From assembly GCA_023440825.1 (NCBI GenBank), contig JAEXRL010000009.1, forward strand, positions 124,001 through 188,000: 64,000 nucleotides of DNA. Direction: 5' to 3'. The stretch comes from Pseudomonadota bacterium. Its GTDB lineage: Bacteria; Pseudomonadota; Gammaproteobacteria; Burkholderiales; Burkholderiaceae_B. The notes below the pieces were generated by a model. It saw nothing but the letters and a program-made list of their open reading frames with translations. It searched no databases and had not been told where the DNA came from. The stretch's first letter is position 1, and each line of letters opens with the position of its first letter. Shown piece by piece: positions 1 through 8,436 of the stretch. Both the position numbers and the translations under genes were made by a program.

Positions 1-1
1 C

Positions 2-481
2 TTGGTTGAGCAGGCGCAACGAAATATTGACATTGCCGAAGCTCAGAAAATGACGGAAAAAATCAAGTCAGGCGGCAAGTTTGATTTGAACGATTTTCGT
101 GAGCAACTACAGCAAGTTAAAAAGCTGGGTGATATGGGCTCACTGTTGGAAAAACTTCCAGCACAGTTTTCCCAGGCTGCTTCGCAGTTGCAGGGTGGAC
201 AGGCAGAGCAGCAGCTTCGCCGTACCGAAGGTATTTTGAACTCCATGACTCCGACAGAGCGCTCCAAGCCAGAGTTGTTAAAAGCATCGCGTAAGCGCCG
301 CATTGCTGCGGGCTCTGGAGTCAGTGTGCAAGAGGTGAATCGTTTGTTAAATCAGTTCGAGCAAATGCAAGGCATGATGAAACAAATGAAAAAAGGTGGA
401 ATGGCCAAAATGATGCGCGGCTTAGGAGGCATGGGTGCCTTGCGTGGCTTGGCCAAGGGTGGTTTTAAAAACTTTCGCTAA
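2..481 (+). CDS. ffh: Signal recognition particle protein Ffh, C-terminal part (5' truncated by window)
   Basis: Ffh binds 4.5S RNA and signal sequences and, with FtsY, targets inner-membrane proteins to the translocon. Only about 159 residues are visible: the end of the GTPase domain linker followed by the methionine-rich M domain. Seen directly: the KSGGKFDLNDF segment that opens the M domain, the RKRRIAAGSG RNA-binding segment, and a Met/Gly-rich tail (QMQGMMKQMKKGG, MAKMMRGLGGMG). The true start lies upstream of base 1, so the apparent TTG start is not meaningful. The stop TAA is at 479-481, just before the convergent lysR gene. Identification is secure from the M-domain motifs. Confidence 0.97.
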   Translation: MVEQAQRNIDIAEAQKMTEKIKSGGKFDLNDFREQLQQVKKLGDMGSLLEKLPAQFSQAASQLQGGQAEQQLRRTEGILNSMTPTERSKPELLKASRKRRIAAGSGVSVQEVNRLLNQFEQMQGMMKQMKKGGMAKMMRGLGGMGALRGLAKGGFKNFR

Positions 482-487
482 GGCTCT

Positions 488-1426
488 TTAGGGGTTTGAC
501 GAGAACCCCTTAGCCATAGAGGCGCGTAGATAGTCAACAAAAAGCCGGACTGCCTGAGGTACATGGGGTGAGTAGGGGCGTAGTGCGTAGATTTGATCAC
601 CAAATATACCCAGATTGCGCCAGTCGGGCAGGACTTCTACCAGATTACCGCGCTCCAGATTGTCTTGCACACTAAAGTCGGGCAGTAGCGCGATGCCCTG
701 GTGTTGTAGGGCGATATCCCTTAGTACCTCACTATTGTTGGCACTAAAGCTTGGGTGTATGGGCACCGTGATGCTTTGGGCTGAGTGCTGCCGGTGTTCC
801 AGTGTCCAGCTGCTTAAACCTTTTGGGCGAGGGTAGCACAGGCAGCGATGTTGGCTTAGGTCGCTGGGTTGAGTGGGAATGCCATGCTGGTCCAGATACC
901 GAGGGCTGGCGACTAAATGCGTTTGCGTTGTGCATAAAGACCATGCAATGTAGTTTTCGGGGGGGCTGGCGGTGTGGCGGATGGCTAAATCGAAGCCTTC
1001 GTGCTCGAGAGTTAGCAACTGGTCCGATAAATGAAGCTCTATCTGTATATCTGGATAACGATTTAAAAAAGCCTCTAAGCGCGGCACAATTTGCTGTCTG
1101 GCTAGCGCAACGGGCAAGGTAACACGTATCAGGCCGGTGGCTTGATCAAGCAGATCCTGTAATTGGGCGACCCCCTGTCGCAAATCGCTAAACGAGAGTT
1201 TGGCCTGTTCAGCCAGACGTTTACCTGCATCGCTTAATTGCACGCTACGTGTGGTGCGTTGAACTAAAGCCACGCCAATTTGCTTTTCAAGTTCACTAAT
1301 ACGTTGGCTAATAGCGGCTTTACTTAAACCTAAGTATTGAGCCGTGCGCGTGTAGCTGCCTTGCTGGTGCAGAACCATCAGACAGTGGATATGCGACCAG
1401 AGTGAATTAATTGTTTTGTCGTCCAT
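488..1426 (-). CDS. LysR-family transcriptional regulator
   Basis: A 312-residue LysR-type regulator. The N-terminal winged helix-turn-helix is clear (GSYTRTAQYLGLSKAAISQRI, followed by LEKQIGVALVQRTTRSVQL), then a substrate-binding domain of about 200 residues (LIRVTLPVALARQQIVPRL onward). I start it at ATG 1426 (MDDKTINSLW) and not at the longer frame to 1471: the shorter form is the usual length, and the extra codons would run through a 26-bp dyad better explained as an operator. It is divergent from mmsA, so it probably regulates that gene and itself (inference from context). The effector is unknown. The 3' end is convergent with ffh, only 6 bases apart. Confidence 0.9.
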   Translation of the reverse strand: MDDKTINSLWSHIHCLMVLHQQGSYTRTAQYLGLSKAAISQRISELEKQIGVALVQRTTRSVQLSDAGKRLAEQAKLSFSDLRQGVAQLQDLLDQATGLIRVTLPVALARQQIVPRLEAFLNRYPDIQIELHLSDQLLTLEHEGFDLAIRHTASPPENYIAWSLCTTQTHLVASPRYLDQHGIPTQPSDLSQHRCLCYPRPKGLSSWTLEHRQHSAQSITVPIHPSFSANNSEVLRDIALQHQGIALLPDFSVQDNLERGNLVEVLPDWRNLGIFGDQIYALRPYSPHVPQAVRLFVDYLRASMAKGFSSNP

Positions 1427-1430
1427 CCTT

Positions 1431-1456
1431 TTATTGTTTACATATATGAACAATAA
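1431..1456. promoter_or_regulatory. 26-bp dyad, candidate LysR operator between lysR and mmsA
   Basis: TTATTGTT at 1431-1438 and its exact complement AACAATAA at 1449-1456 surround a largely symmetric AT-rich core (ACATATAT). It lies just upstream of the chosen lysR start and about 80 bp upstream of the mmsA start, where LysR-type regulators usually bind and autoregulate. No binding evidence is available; the call is from symmetry and position. Confidence 0.55.
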
Positions 1457-1536
1457 GTCAATCATCTGCATCTAGGCAAGTGTGCTTTGCTTTTTTACAC
1501 TGGTCAGGAATCTATACAGTTTTGAGGAGAGTATTT

Positions 1537-3051
1537 GTGAGTCAGACCATTGCACATTACATAAAAGGTCAGGTAAGCCAAGGTAATGGCACCCGTACCC
1601 AGGATATTCATAACCCCGCTACCGGTGAGGTAACAGGCAAAGTCGTGTTGGGTGATGCCAGCGATGTGGCGGCAGCCGTTCAAGCCGCCAAAGATGCTTT
1701 TCCAGCCTGGAGCGACACCCCGCCTATACGTCGTGCCCGAATCTTGAATTCCTTTTTGCAGCTCATGTACCAACATCGCGATGAGTTGGCTCGCCTGATT
1801 ACGGCTGAGCATGGAAAAGTATTCACGGACGCTCAGGGTGAGGTCACGCGTGGTATTGAAATCTTGGAGTTTGCATGTGGTGCTCCGCAGTTATTGAAAT
1901 CTGATTTTACGGACCAGGTCAGCACCAATATGGATAACTGGACGTTGCGCCAGCCCTTGGGTGTTGTGGCGGGCGTAACACCTTTTAACTTTCCAGTGAT
2001 GGTGCCGATGTGGATGTTCCCGATGGCCTTGGCCACGGGTAACACTTTCGTGCTCAAGCCCAGCCCTACTGATCCTAGTACCAGTTTGTATATGGCAGAC
2101 TTGCTAAAGCAAGCCGGTTTGCCCGATGGTGTGTTTAACGTAGTACAGGGCGATAAAGAGTCCGTAGATGCGTTGATTACACACCCAGATGTACATGCCT
2201 TGTCGTTTGTGGGCTCAACGCCTGTGGCGCAAGCCATTTACGAGGGTGGCGCAGCACACGGCAAGCGCGTACAGGCTTTAGGTGGTGCGAAGAACCACCT
2301 GGTTGTGATGCCTGATGCGGATATGGATCAGGTTGTGGATGCCCTGATCGGCGCTGCTTTTGGTTCGGCAGGAGAGCGCTGCATGGCGATTAGTGTTGCT
2401 GTTTTCGTGGGTGAGGGTACTGCCGAGCGTGTCTTGCCCAAGCTGCTGGAAAAGGCCAAAGCACTAAAGGTACAGGATGGTCGCGAACTGTCCGCAGAGA
2501 TGGGTCCCATCGTTACGGCTGCGGCATTGGAGCGTATTCGCAATTACATTCATATTGGCCAGCAAGAAGGTGCGCAGTTATTGCTGGACGGTCGTGATTT
2601 TGATGCGGCTCAAGCAGGCGCTGGTTGCGAGCAAGGTTATTGGCTGGGTGCCACGGTCTTTGATCATGTCACCACGGATATGCGCATTTATAAGGAAGAA
2701 ATTTTTGGTCCGGTGCTGGCGTGTGTGCGTGTTGCGGATTTGGGCGCTGCCATGCGTGTGATCAATGAGCACGAGTTTGGTAATGGCGTTAGTTGCTACA
2801 CGCGTGATGGTCACACAGCGCGTGAGTTTGGGCGTCGCATACAGGTAGGTATGGTAGGTATCAACGTACCGATTCCAGTTCCTATGGCGTGGCACGGCTT
2901 TGGTGGTTGGAAAAAGAGCCTGTTTGGTGACATGCACGCTTACGGAGAGGAAGGGGTGCGTTTTTACACACGTCAAAAGAGTATTATGCAGCGCTGGCCC
3001 GAGACCATAATAGAGCAAGGCCCAGAGTTTGTGATACCTAGCAGTAAGTAA
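1537..3051 (+). CDS. mmsA: CoA-acylating methylmalonate-semialdehyde dehydrogenase
   Basis: Oxidises (methyl)malonate semialdehyde with NAD+ and CoA to propionyl-CoA or acetyl-CoA, in valine, beta-alanine or inositol breakdown. The start is set at GTG 1537 (VSQTIAHYIKG) because GAGGAGA at 1524-1530 is a strong ribosome binding site and the 504-residue product matches the family; the longer frame from 1480 has no such site. Seen: VTPFNFPVMVPMWMFPMA, cofactor segment VLKPSPTDPS, SFVGSTPVAQ, and the catalytic Cys near residue 282 in GSAGERCMA, where MMSDH-type enzymes carry it. Divergent from a LysR gene that probably controls it. No transaminase or hydroxyisobutyrate dehydrogenase gene is adjacent, so the pathway supplying the substrate is not shown. 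Confidence 0.93.
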   Translation: MSQTIAHYIKGQVSQGNGTRTQDIHNPATGEVTGKVVLGDASDVAAAVQAAKDAFPAWSDTPPIRRARILNSFLQLMYQHRDELARLITAEHGKVFTDAQGEVTRGIEILEFACGAPQLLKSDFTDQVSTNMDNWTLRQPLGVVAGVTPFNFPVMVPMWMFPMALATGNTFVLKPSPTDPSTSLYMADLLKQAGLPDGVFNVVQGDKESVDALITHPDVHALSFVGSTPVAQAIYEGGAAHGKRVQALGGAKNHLVVMPDADMDQVVDALIGAAFGSAGERCMAISVAVFVGEGTAERVLPKLLEKAKALKVQDGRELSAEMGPIVTAAALERIRNYIHIGQQEGAQLLLDGRDFDAAQAGAGCEQGYWLGATVFDHVTTDMRIYKEEIFGPVLACVRVADLGAAMRVINEHEFGNGVSCYTRDGHTAREFGRRIQVGMVGINVPIPVPMAWHGFGGWKKSLFGDMHAYGEEGVRFYTRQKSIMQRWPETIIEQGPEFVIPSSK

Positions 3052-3179
3052 TAAAGGGGCTGTAAGGCGTTTGTTTATTACGCTAGCGTGGCCTGCATAC
3101 AAATTTGCAGGCCCTTGCCCTAAGCTTGATATTGAATCGTTGCGCAAAGGTAAACGTGTGTTTCTGTTCAATGCAAAGC

Positions 3180-3210
3180 AAAATGGCCAGCTTTCGCTGG
3201 CCATTTTTCT
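3180..3210. terminator. Bidirectional intrinsic terminator between mmsA and kbp
   Basis: AAAATGGCCAG at 3180-3190 pairs perfectly with CTGGCCATTTT at 3197-3207 around the loop CTTTCG. On the plus strand the stem runs into ATTTTTCT; on the minus strand into TTTTGCTTTG. It lies 10 bases past the kbp stop and about 130 bases past mmsA, so it most directly serves kbp. Confidence 0.85.
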
Positions 3211-3216
3211 ATATTG

Positions 3217-3660
3217 TCACAGGGCGGGGATTCTAAGCATTTGACCCGGATAAATTTTATCGGGGTGACTTAGCATCGGTTTGTTGGCTTCGAAAATTAC
3301 AGGGTATTGATCGCCTTTACCTTTACCATAATGCGTTTCGGCAATTTTCCATAAGGTGTCGCCTTTTTGTACAGTGTACATGGTGGCGTCCTGTCCTTTT
3401 TCTGCGACCTGAAGTTGATTGTCTACCTGAGCAACTCCTAAGGTATTACCCAGCGCCAAGATAATCTTTTCGGCATCTTCGGTGGAGCTGGCTTGCCCGG
3501 TAACGGTGACTTTGTCGCCATCGACAGAGATATCCAGGCCTTCGGCGGCCAGGGCATGTTTGTTTAACTCTTTTTTAAGCTCATCGGCACTGGCTGCTTG
3601 TGCTTTTTCGGCGCCAAAGAGTTTTTCACCCACGTCTTTTAGAAAGCTGAAAACACCCAT
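3217..3660 (-). CDS. kbp: BON-LysM protein, Kbp/YgaU-type potassium-binding protein
   Basis: A 147-residue protein matching the E. coli Kbp (YgaU) architecture and length (149): short N-terminal helix (MGVFSFLKDVGEKLFG), a BON domain at about residues 25-88 (LDISVDGDKVTVTGQASS), and a C-terminal LysM domain at about 94-147 (YTVQKGDTLWKIAETHYG, ending YPGQMLRIPAL). E. coli Kbp is a cytoplasmic K+-binding protein; there is no signal peptide here, consistent with that. It stands alone, with its own terminator downstream. Function is transferred by family, not shown here. Confidence 0.88.
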   Translation of the reverse strand: MGVFSFLKDVGEKLFGAEKAQAASADELKKELNKHALAAEGLDISVDGDKVTVTGQASSTEDAEKIILALGNTLGVAQVDNQLQVAEKGQDATMYTVQKGDTLWKIAETHYGKGKGDQYPVIFEANKPMLSHPDKIYPGQMLRIPAL

Positions 3661-3794
3661 TTTGCATGTACTCCGTAAAAAGGATAGAAGTTTTCCGAGC
3701 CTTATTATGCCTGCACGGATAGAGTTGGCATACGCGTAACTGTTATAAATTGTAGAGACACAAGGATAACAGACTCTTTTAGCGTTTTGGCTGC

Positions 3795-3995
3795 TTAGCC
3801 ACCGCCGACCGCCACCACAATTTCCAGGGTATCGCCCTCGTGTAGCTGGGTGCTGACATGCTGGCTTTTGGGCACAATTTCGCCATTTAGCTCAACCGCA
3901 ATGCGTTTGTTGGTATAGCCTAAATGCGCGATCAATTCGGCGATTGTGTGTAACTGGGGCAGTGACTGGGGAAGTCCGTTCAGAGTGATATTCAT
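3795..3995 (-). CDS. thiS: Sulfur carrier protein ThiS
   Basis: A 66-residue ubiquitin-like sulfur carrier that supplies sulfur for the thiazole half of thiamine. Seen: the beta-grasp length, KRIAVELNGEIVPKS, EGDTLEIVVAVGGG, and the essential C-terminal Gly-Gly that is adenylated and thiocarboxylated. thiG and thiO, its usual neighbours, are not next to it: the upstream gene in the same direction is trmB, 157 bases away, and kbp lies downstream. Thiazole synthase must be encoded elsewhere if the pathway is complete. No TPP riboswitch was recognised upstream. Confidence 0.92.
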   Translation of the reverse strand: MNITLNGLPQSLPQLHTIAELIAHLGYTNKRIAVELNGEIVPKSQHVSTQLHEGDTLEIVVAVGGG

Positions 3996-4152
3996 ATTTT
4001 TCCTATAACACTGTGAGCCATGATGGAGCTAGGTAAGCGCATGAGCAAACAGCTCAGTATGCCGAGGGGAAGTCAACATCTGATGACCTGCTCGGGCTCA
4101 GTGCAGGTAGGCATGTAGAGTTGACTTTGCCTGCGTGTTCAGTGCTTTGTAC

Positions 4153-4878
4153 TTATTGACGCGTGAAGATAAGATCCCACACGCCATGTCCTAGGCGTAT
4201 GCCACGGTTTTCAAATTTAGTCAGAGGCCGATAATCGGGGCGGGGTGCGTAGTCTACATGCTGGTTCTTGAGCAAAGGCTCGGCACTTAATACGGCCAGC
4301 ATTTGCTCAGCATAGTTTTCCCAGTCGGTAGCACAGTGAATATAGCCGCCCGGTGCTAAGCGACTGGCGAGTAGCTCTATAAATGCACTTTGTATTAGCC
4401 TGCGCTTGTGATGTCTTTTTTTAGGCCAGGGGTCGGGGAAGTAAATATGTATGCCGGCGAGTGTTCCGGGCTCTAGCATATCGCGTACGACCTCTACCGC
4501 ATCGTGCTGAATAATGCGGATGTTTGTTAACTGCTCATCGTCAATACGCTTGAGCAATGCTCCTACCCCTGCATTGAAGACCTCAACCCCCAAGAAATTA
4601 TCTTCGGGCCGACTTTGCGCGATTTTTTGCGTGGTCTCGCCCATGCCAAAGCCAATTTCCAGAACAGTAGGGGCCTGACGGCCAAACGTGTGCTCCAGAC
4701 TCAAGGGCTGATTTTTATAGGTAATCGACCATAAAGGTAGCAGGCGTTCCAGAGCAGCTTCCTGACTCGGTGTGATGTGTGCACGTCGGTGCACGAAGCT
4801 ACGAATATGGGTTTGACCGGAATCTGTATTGGCAACCTTAGGGTTGAGAAAAGAGGCTTTACTTGTGCTGGAACTCAT
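4153..4878 (-). CDS. trmB: tRNA (guanine-N7-)-methyltransferase TrmB
   Basis: Methylates G46 of tRNA at N7 using S-adenosylmethionine. Start set at ATG 4878 (MSSSTSKASF), giving 241 residues, the normal family length; the longer frame to 4965 adds an Arg-rich stretch without support. Seen: RSFVHRRAHITPSQ near the N-terminus, the SAM motif VLEIGFGMGE, the TrmB signature IHIYFPDPWPKKRHHKRRLI, and the C-terminal TKFENRGIRLGHGVWDL. Housekeeping. It is followed on the same strand by thiS. Confidence 0.95.
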   Translation of the reverse strand: MSSSTSKASFLNPKVANTDSGQTHIRSFVHRRAHITPSQEAALERLLPLWSITYKNQPLSLEHTFGRQAPTVLEIGFGMGETTQKIAQSRPEDNFLGVEVFNAGVGALLKRIDDEQLTNIRIIQHDAVEVVRDMLEPGTLAGIHIYFPDPWPKKRHHKRRLIQSAFIELLASRLAPGGYIHCATDWENYAEQMLAVLSAEPLLKNQHVDYAPRPDYRPLTKFENRGIRLGHGVWDLIFTRQ

Positions 4879-4965
4879 AGTGGACTCGCGCCGCCGCAGT
4901 AACGCTTTACGCGCAGGCAATAATAGGGAACCTACTATTGTAGTGATTCTTGCCGGTGATGACAC

Positions 4966-5259
4966 AGTAATTAACGCCCGGCTAATGCCTATTGTCGCAT
5001 AAGCCTTACAGGCATATGTGCACTGTGTAAGGTCGTGGTCATGCTGTTGCGCCGATAGATTGTCGTCGCCTGTCTATTCTATTTTCAATTTTTATTATAA
5101 GGGACTGAAAAGATTGGAGATATTAATTTCAGCATTAAGGGTTTAACCCGCTTGTGACACCTTGGATACGGTTCTAGACTGCTCCCTTGTATGCACCTTA
5201 TGTTACTGAAACCTTACAGATTCAGTGTCTTTAGTTAGGCTCGTAAATCAGGGGGGAGA
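4966..5259. promoter_or_regulatory. Upstream region of TRAP operon 1, with candidate promoter at 5152-5180
   Basis: This 294-base gap separates divergent trmB and dctQ. No gene is seen. The best promoter candidate on the plus strand is TTGTGA (5152-5157) and TAGACT (5175-5180) with 17-bp spacing, about 80 bases before the dctQ start. The first half is AT-rich. No clear operator or riboswitch was recognised. Confidence 0.35.
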
Positions 5260-5745
5260 ATGCTTATAAAAATAATTGACGGGATTAACGAGCTAGTTGG
5301 GCGAGTTGTATCCTGCGTGGCGGCTGTATTTGCCGTGCTCATTTTGTTTGATGTCGTGATGCGGTATGTCTTTCATTTGCCGACCCGTTGGGGATTTGAT
5401 GTTACCAAACAGCTATATGGGTTTTATTTTGTGATGCTGGGAGGGTATGCATTACGGCATCAGGCTCATGTACGCGTTGATTTACTTATTGAGCGTTTCT
5501 CTCCGACGGTACGCCGCTGGGTTGAAATACTGGGCTACCCGATTTTCTTTTTTCCTTTTGCTTGGGTTTTCATGACCAAGAGCTATGAGTTTGCACTGCG
5601 CTCCTGGAATCAGGGTGAAACCACTTATGGGGCAGTTCAACTGCCTGTGTATCCCTTGAAAATGGCGATGGCATTGGCTGCCTGCTTGCTCTTTATTCAA
5701 GGAATCTCTGAGTTCCTGAAATTAGTGTTGAACAAGGAAAATTAA
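5260..5745 (+). CDS. TRAP transporter small permease subunit (DctQ family), system 1
   Basis: The 161-residue, four-helix small membrane subunit of a TRAP uptake system, which associates with the large DctM-type subunit at 5747. Seen: helix 1 about residues 14-37 (VVSCVAAVFAVLILFDVVMR), the DctQ hallmark VMRYVFHLPTRWGFDVTKQLYGF, a hydrophobic helix near 90-106, and a last helix near 130-150 with YPLKMAMALAACLLFIQG. The start is supported by GGGGGGAGA directly upstream. The stop is one base from the dctM start, so the two are translationally coupled. Substrate unknown. Confidence 0.93.
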   Translation: MLIKIIDGINELVGRVVSCVAAVFAVLILFDVVMRYVFHLPTRWGFDVTKQLYGFYFVMLGGYALRHQAHVRVDLLIERFSPTVRRWVEILGYPIFFFPFAWVFMTKSYEFALRSWNQGETTYGAVQLPVYPLKMAMALAACLLFIQGISEFLKLVLNKEN

Positions 5746-5746
5746 A

Positions 5747-7069
5747 ATGGGTGGTGAATACATTGCATTGATTATGGCAAGTCTGTTGCTACTAGGCTTG
5801 TTCATGGGGCATCCGCTGGCATTTGTATTGGGCGGCACGGCAGTGATTGGTGCGTTTGTCGCGGGTAAGCCATTAATTTTAGGACTGGTGATTAATCGTA
5901 TTTATGGCGAGGTACTCGATAACTTCACCCTGATTGCAATTCCATTATTCATTTTAATGGCACGGTTTTTATCAGATTCAGAAGTCACGGACAAAATGTT
6001 TGAGGCGTTACGCTTGCTCATGGCCAATGTGCGTGGTGGCTTGGCGCTGGCGGTGGTGTTTATTTCAGTCTTGCTTGCAGCGACCACTGGAATTATTGGT
6101 GCATCCATTACTGTGACCGGTGTGATGGCGTTGCGCCCTATGTTGCGTTATGGGTATAACCCACGTTTGACGGCTGGTGTGATTGCGGCTTCTGGCTGTT
6201 TAGGCATATTGATTCCACCGTCTATTATGCTGATCTTGATGGCCAGTTATTCCCCTTTATCTGTGGGTGAGCTGTTTGCGGGCGCCATGATTCCTGGTTT
6301 GCTACTAGGGGTGCTGTACGCCATTTATGTCGTGTTCATCGCTATCATCAGACCTCAGGATGTGCCCTCTGTGACATCGGATGAGCGTATCAGCACGTCA
6401 GCCCTGATTAAGATGCTGATTGTCGAGGCTGTTCCGCCCTTAGTACTTATATTAGGTATCCTTGGCACGATGTTGGCGGGTGTGGCCACGGCGACCGAAG
6501 CCTCTGCGATTGGTGCCTTGCTGGCCTTGCTGATCGTTATTATGCGCGGGAAGTTCAAGTGGAAAACTTTCTTTAGCGCTTTGCGTGAAACGGGGCGTAC
6601 GTCCGCGATGATTTTGTTCATTGTTGTCGGTGCGACGGCCTTTACCGGGGTATTCAATGCGACGGGCGGCTTGGCAGCAGTACAAGGTTTTATGCGTGCG
6701 CTCGAGATGGAGCCATGGATGCTGCTGACAGTGATGTTGCTCATTGTTTTTGTTTTAGGCTGCTTCCTGGACTGGACTGGCATTGTGTTGCTGTCTTTCC
6801 CTATTTTCTTGCCTATTGTGCAGGAAATGGGCATTAGCCTATTGTGGTTTGTCGTTTTGATCGCCGTCGTTTTACAGACCTCGTTTTTGACTCCACCGTT
6901 TGGCTATGCCCTGTTTTACTTGCGCGCCATTTCGCCACCAGAGGTCAAGACGGGTGACATTATTAGGGGTGTGATGCCGTTTATAGCTTTGATTGTTTTG
7001 ATGTGTTTGCTGGTGGCAGGTTTTCCGGAACTGGTGACTTGGCTACCTAATAAGCTCTATGTGAAATAG
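5747..7069 (+). CDS. TRAP transporter large permease subunit (DctM family), system 1
   Basis: The 440-residue DctM-type transmembrane protein that forms the Na+-driven transport channel with DctQ. Hydrophobic almost throughout, with about 12 segments. Family segments visible: FMGHPLAFVLGG, IAIPLFILMARFLSDSEV, the Gly-rich ATTGIIGASITVTGVM, GCLGILIPPSIMLILMASYS, GVATATEASAIGALLALL, GCFLDWTGIVLLSFPIFLP and TSFLTPPFGYALFYLRA. Starts one base after dctQ ends. The binding protein gene follows 46 bases downstream, giving Q-M-P order. Substrate cannot be read from the permease. Confidence 0.94.
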   Translation: MGGEYIALIMASLLLLGLFMGHPLAFVLGGTAVIGAFVAGKPLILGLVINRIYGEVLDNFTLIAIPLFILMARFLSDSEVTDKMFEALRLLMANVRGGLALAVVFISVLLAATTGIIGASITVTGVMALRPMLRYGYNPRLTAGVIAASGCLGILIPPSIMLILMASYSPLSVGELFAGAMIPGLLLGVLYAIYVVFIAIIRPQDVPSVTSDERISTSALIKMLIVEAVPPLVLILGILGTMLAGVATATEASAIGALLALLIVIMRGKFKWKTFFSALRETGRTSAMILFIVVGATAFTGVFNATGGLAAVQGFMRALEMEPWMLLTVMLLIVFVLGCFLDWTGIVLLSFPIFLPIVQEMGISLLWFVVLIAVVLQTSFLTPPFGYALFYLRAISPPEVKTGDIIRGVMPFIALIVLMCLLVAGFPELVTWLPNKLYVK

Positions 7070-7115
7070 CCTTTAATTAGCTGACTAATGCGACAAAGTT
7101 CGCAAGGAGGATGAC

Positions 7116-8210
7116 ATGAAAATTGGAATGAAACTTGGTTTGAGTCTGCTGGCATCAGCCGTATTAAGTACGACGGCGTGGGCGCAAAAGCATACCTGGA
7201 CCATGACTAGTACCTGGCCATCATCGTTGGAACTGATGGAACTGGATAAAAAGTGGGTAGAGCTGGCCAATCAGCTCGCTGGCGATGAGCTCAAGATTGA
7301 CTTTCACGAAGGCGGCTCTTTAGTGCCTTCTGGCGAGGTGTTTGCGGCAGTAGAATCCGGAGCCATTCAAGCTTCAGGAGACTGGCCAGGTTATTGGGCA
7401 GGCCGCGATCCGGCGTTTTCACCATTGGCCACACACTCCAGCCTGTTTAATGCTGTGGATTACGTGAACTGGTTGCAGCAATGGGGGGGCATTGAGTTGT
7501 TTAACGAGGTCTACGGTAAGTTTGGTATGGTGTATTTACCTTATGGGGTCACCAATAACGAATCTGGTTTTCGTACGAACCAGCCTATCCGTAACCTAGA
7601 AGACTTAAAAGGCAAGCGCTTACGCTTATCGGGGCTAGAGCAAGGTAAAGTGTTAGAAAAGCTGGGTGGAAACCAGGTGTCTATGGCTGGACAAGAGCTG
7701 TACCAAGCCTTGGAGCGAGGGGTCATTGATGGCGCAGAATTTTCTACGCCGAATGTTGACGTTTCCGCTGGCTTGCATCAGGTTACCAAGTTTTGGGCAA
7801 CACCAGGTTGGCACCAGTCGTCCTCGACCTTTGGTGTCATGATTAACAAAGCGGCCTGGGATGCCTTAAGCCCGGAAACACAGAATAAGCTCAAGATTGC
7901 TGCCGATGCCGCCATGCTTTGGTCCTTATCCTATACGGAAAAGCGTGCCATTGATGGGTACGATACCTTTGCGAAAGCGGGTGTAGAAATTAATCGCATG
8001 GACGATGAGGCACTGGCTAAGATTCAGGAAGTGTCTAACCAGGCAATGATAGAGGTGGCCTGCAGCAGTCCCTTAGCAGCTAAAGTGTATGTGAGCCAGG
8101 TCGAGTACTTGGATGACTATAAAAACTGGCGTGAGGCATCCAAGCCGTTTAACTTAGGCCGTAATCCAGATGGTCCTGATCTAGACAAATTAAAGGCCTG
8201 CCTGAAGTAA
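7116..8210 (+). CDS. TRAP transporter substrate-binding protein (DctP family), system 1
   Basis: A 364-residue periplasmic binding protein that delivers ligand to the DctQM pair just upstream. Sec signal peptide about residues 1-23 (MKIGMKLGLSLLASAVLS, cleavage after AWA before QKHTW). Seen: mature start WTMTSTWPSS, LEDLKGKRLRLSG with the Arg that usually binds a carboxylate, YQALERGVIDGAEFS, and ATPGWHQSSSTFG. The pattern resembles the TakP/FcbT branch (oxo-acid or aromatic-acid binders) more than classic C4-dicarboxylate DctP, a tentative inference. Strong ribosome binding site AAGGAGG at 7104-7110. A terminator follows. Confidence 0.9.
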   Translation: MKIGMKLGLSLLASAVLSTTAWAQKHTWTMTSTWPSSLELMELDKKWVELANQLAGDELKIDFHEGGSLVPSGEVFAAVESGAIQASGDWPGYWAGRDPAFSPLATHSSLFNAVDYVNWLQQWGGIELFNEVYGKFGMVYLPYGVTNNESGFRTNQPIRNLEDLKGKRLRLSGLEQGKVLEKLGGNQVSMAGQELYQALERGVIDGAEFSTPNVDVSAGLHQVTKFWATPGWHQSSSTFGVMINKAAWDALSPETQNKLKIAADAAMLWSLSYTEKRAIDGYDTFAKAGVEINRMDDEALAKIQEVSNQAMIEVACSSPLAAKVYVSQVEYLDDYKNWREASKPFNLGRNPDGPDLDKLKACLK

Positions 8211-8229
8211 ATGATAGTTTAGGTGAACG

Positions 8230-8262
8230 AACCCCAAGCGCATTTTGCCCTTGGGGTTTTTT
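8230..8262 (+). terminator. Intrinsic terminator after TRAP operon 1
   Basis: AACCCCAAG at 8230-8238 pairs with CTTGGGGTT at 8250-8258, followed by a run of T (TTTTTT) and TAATT. It sits 20 bases after the dctP stop. Confidence 0.9.
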
Positions 8263-8436
8263 AATTGTGCCCGCCTGGACACCTCAACTAAGAGATCGGC
8301 AGATGTTTGTGTTTGAAGTGATGAAAAAGCTCGTTTTTATGCAAATTACTTCCTTCGGTGGCGTGATTCGCTTGGTAATATTCAGTCGCGCATGCTAATG
8401 TTTGAGGCAATAAGAAACATGCTCTGTGAGGAAGTC

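Noticed and set aside
490..510. Hairpin after ffh (AGGGGTT/AACCCCT)
   Set aside because: Short 7-bp stem, no T tract on either side, and it overlaps the lysR 3' end; not enough to call a terminator.
2578..3204. 208-codon minus-strand frame across the mmsA 3' end
   Set aside because: Antisense to the conserved mmsA reading frame; translation shows no family features and unusual Thr/His-rich composition.
3996..4152. Possible TPP riboswitch upstream of thiS
   Set aside because: A small ACCTGC/GCAGGT stem and one CTGAG string are present, but the conserved TPP-box core (CTGAGA followed by the ACCTGATCTGG-type element) is absent.
6355..6834. 159-codon minus-strand frame
   Set aside because: Antisense to the DctM permease; composition is a reverse shadow (Ser/Thr/Ile/Lys-rich) without domains.
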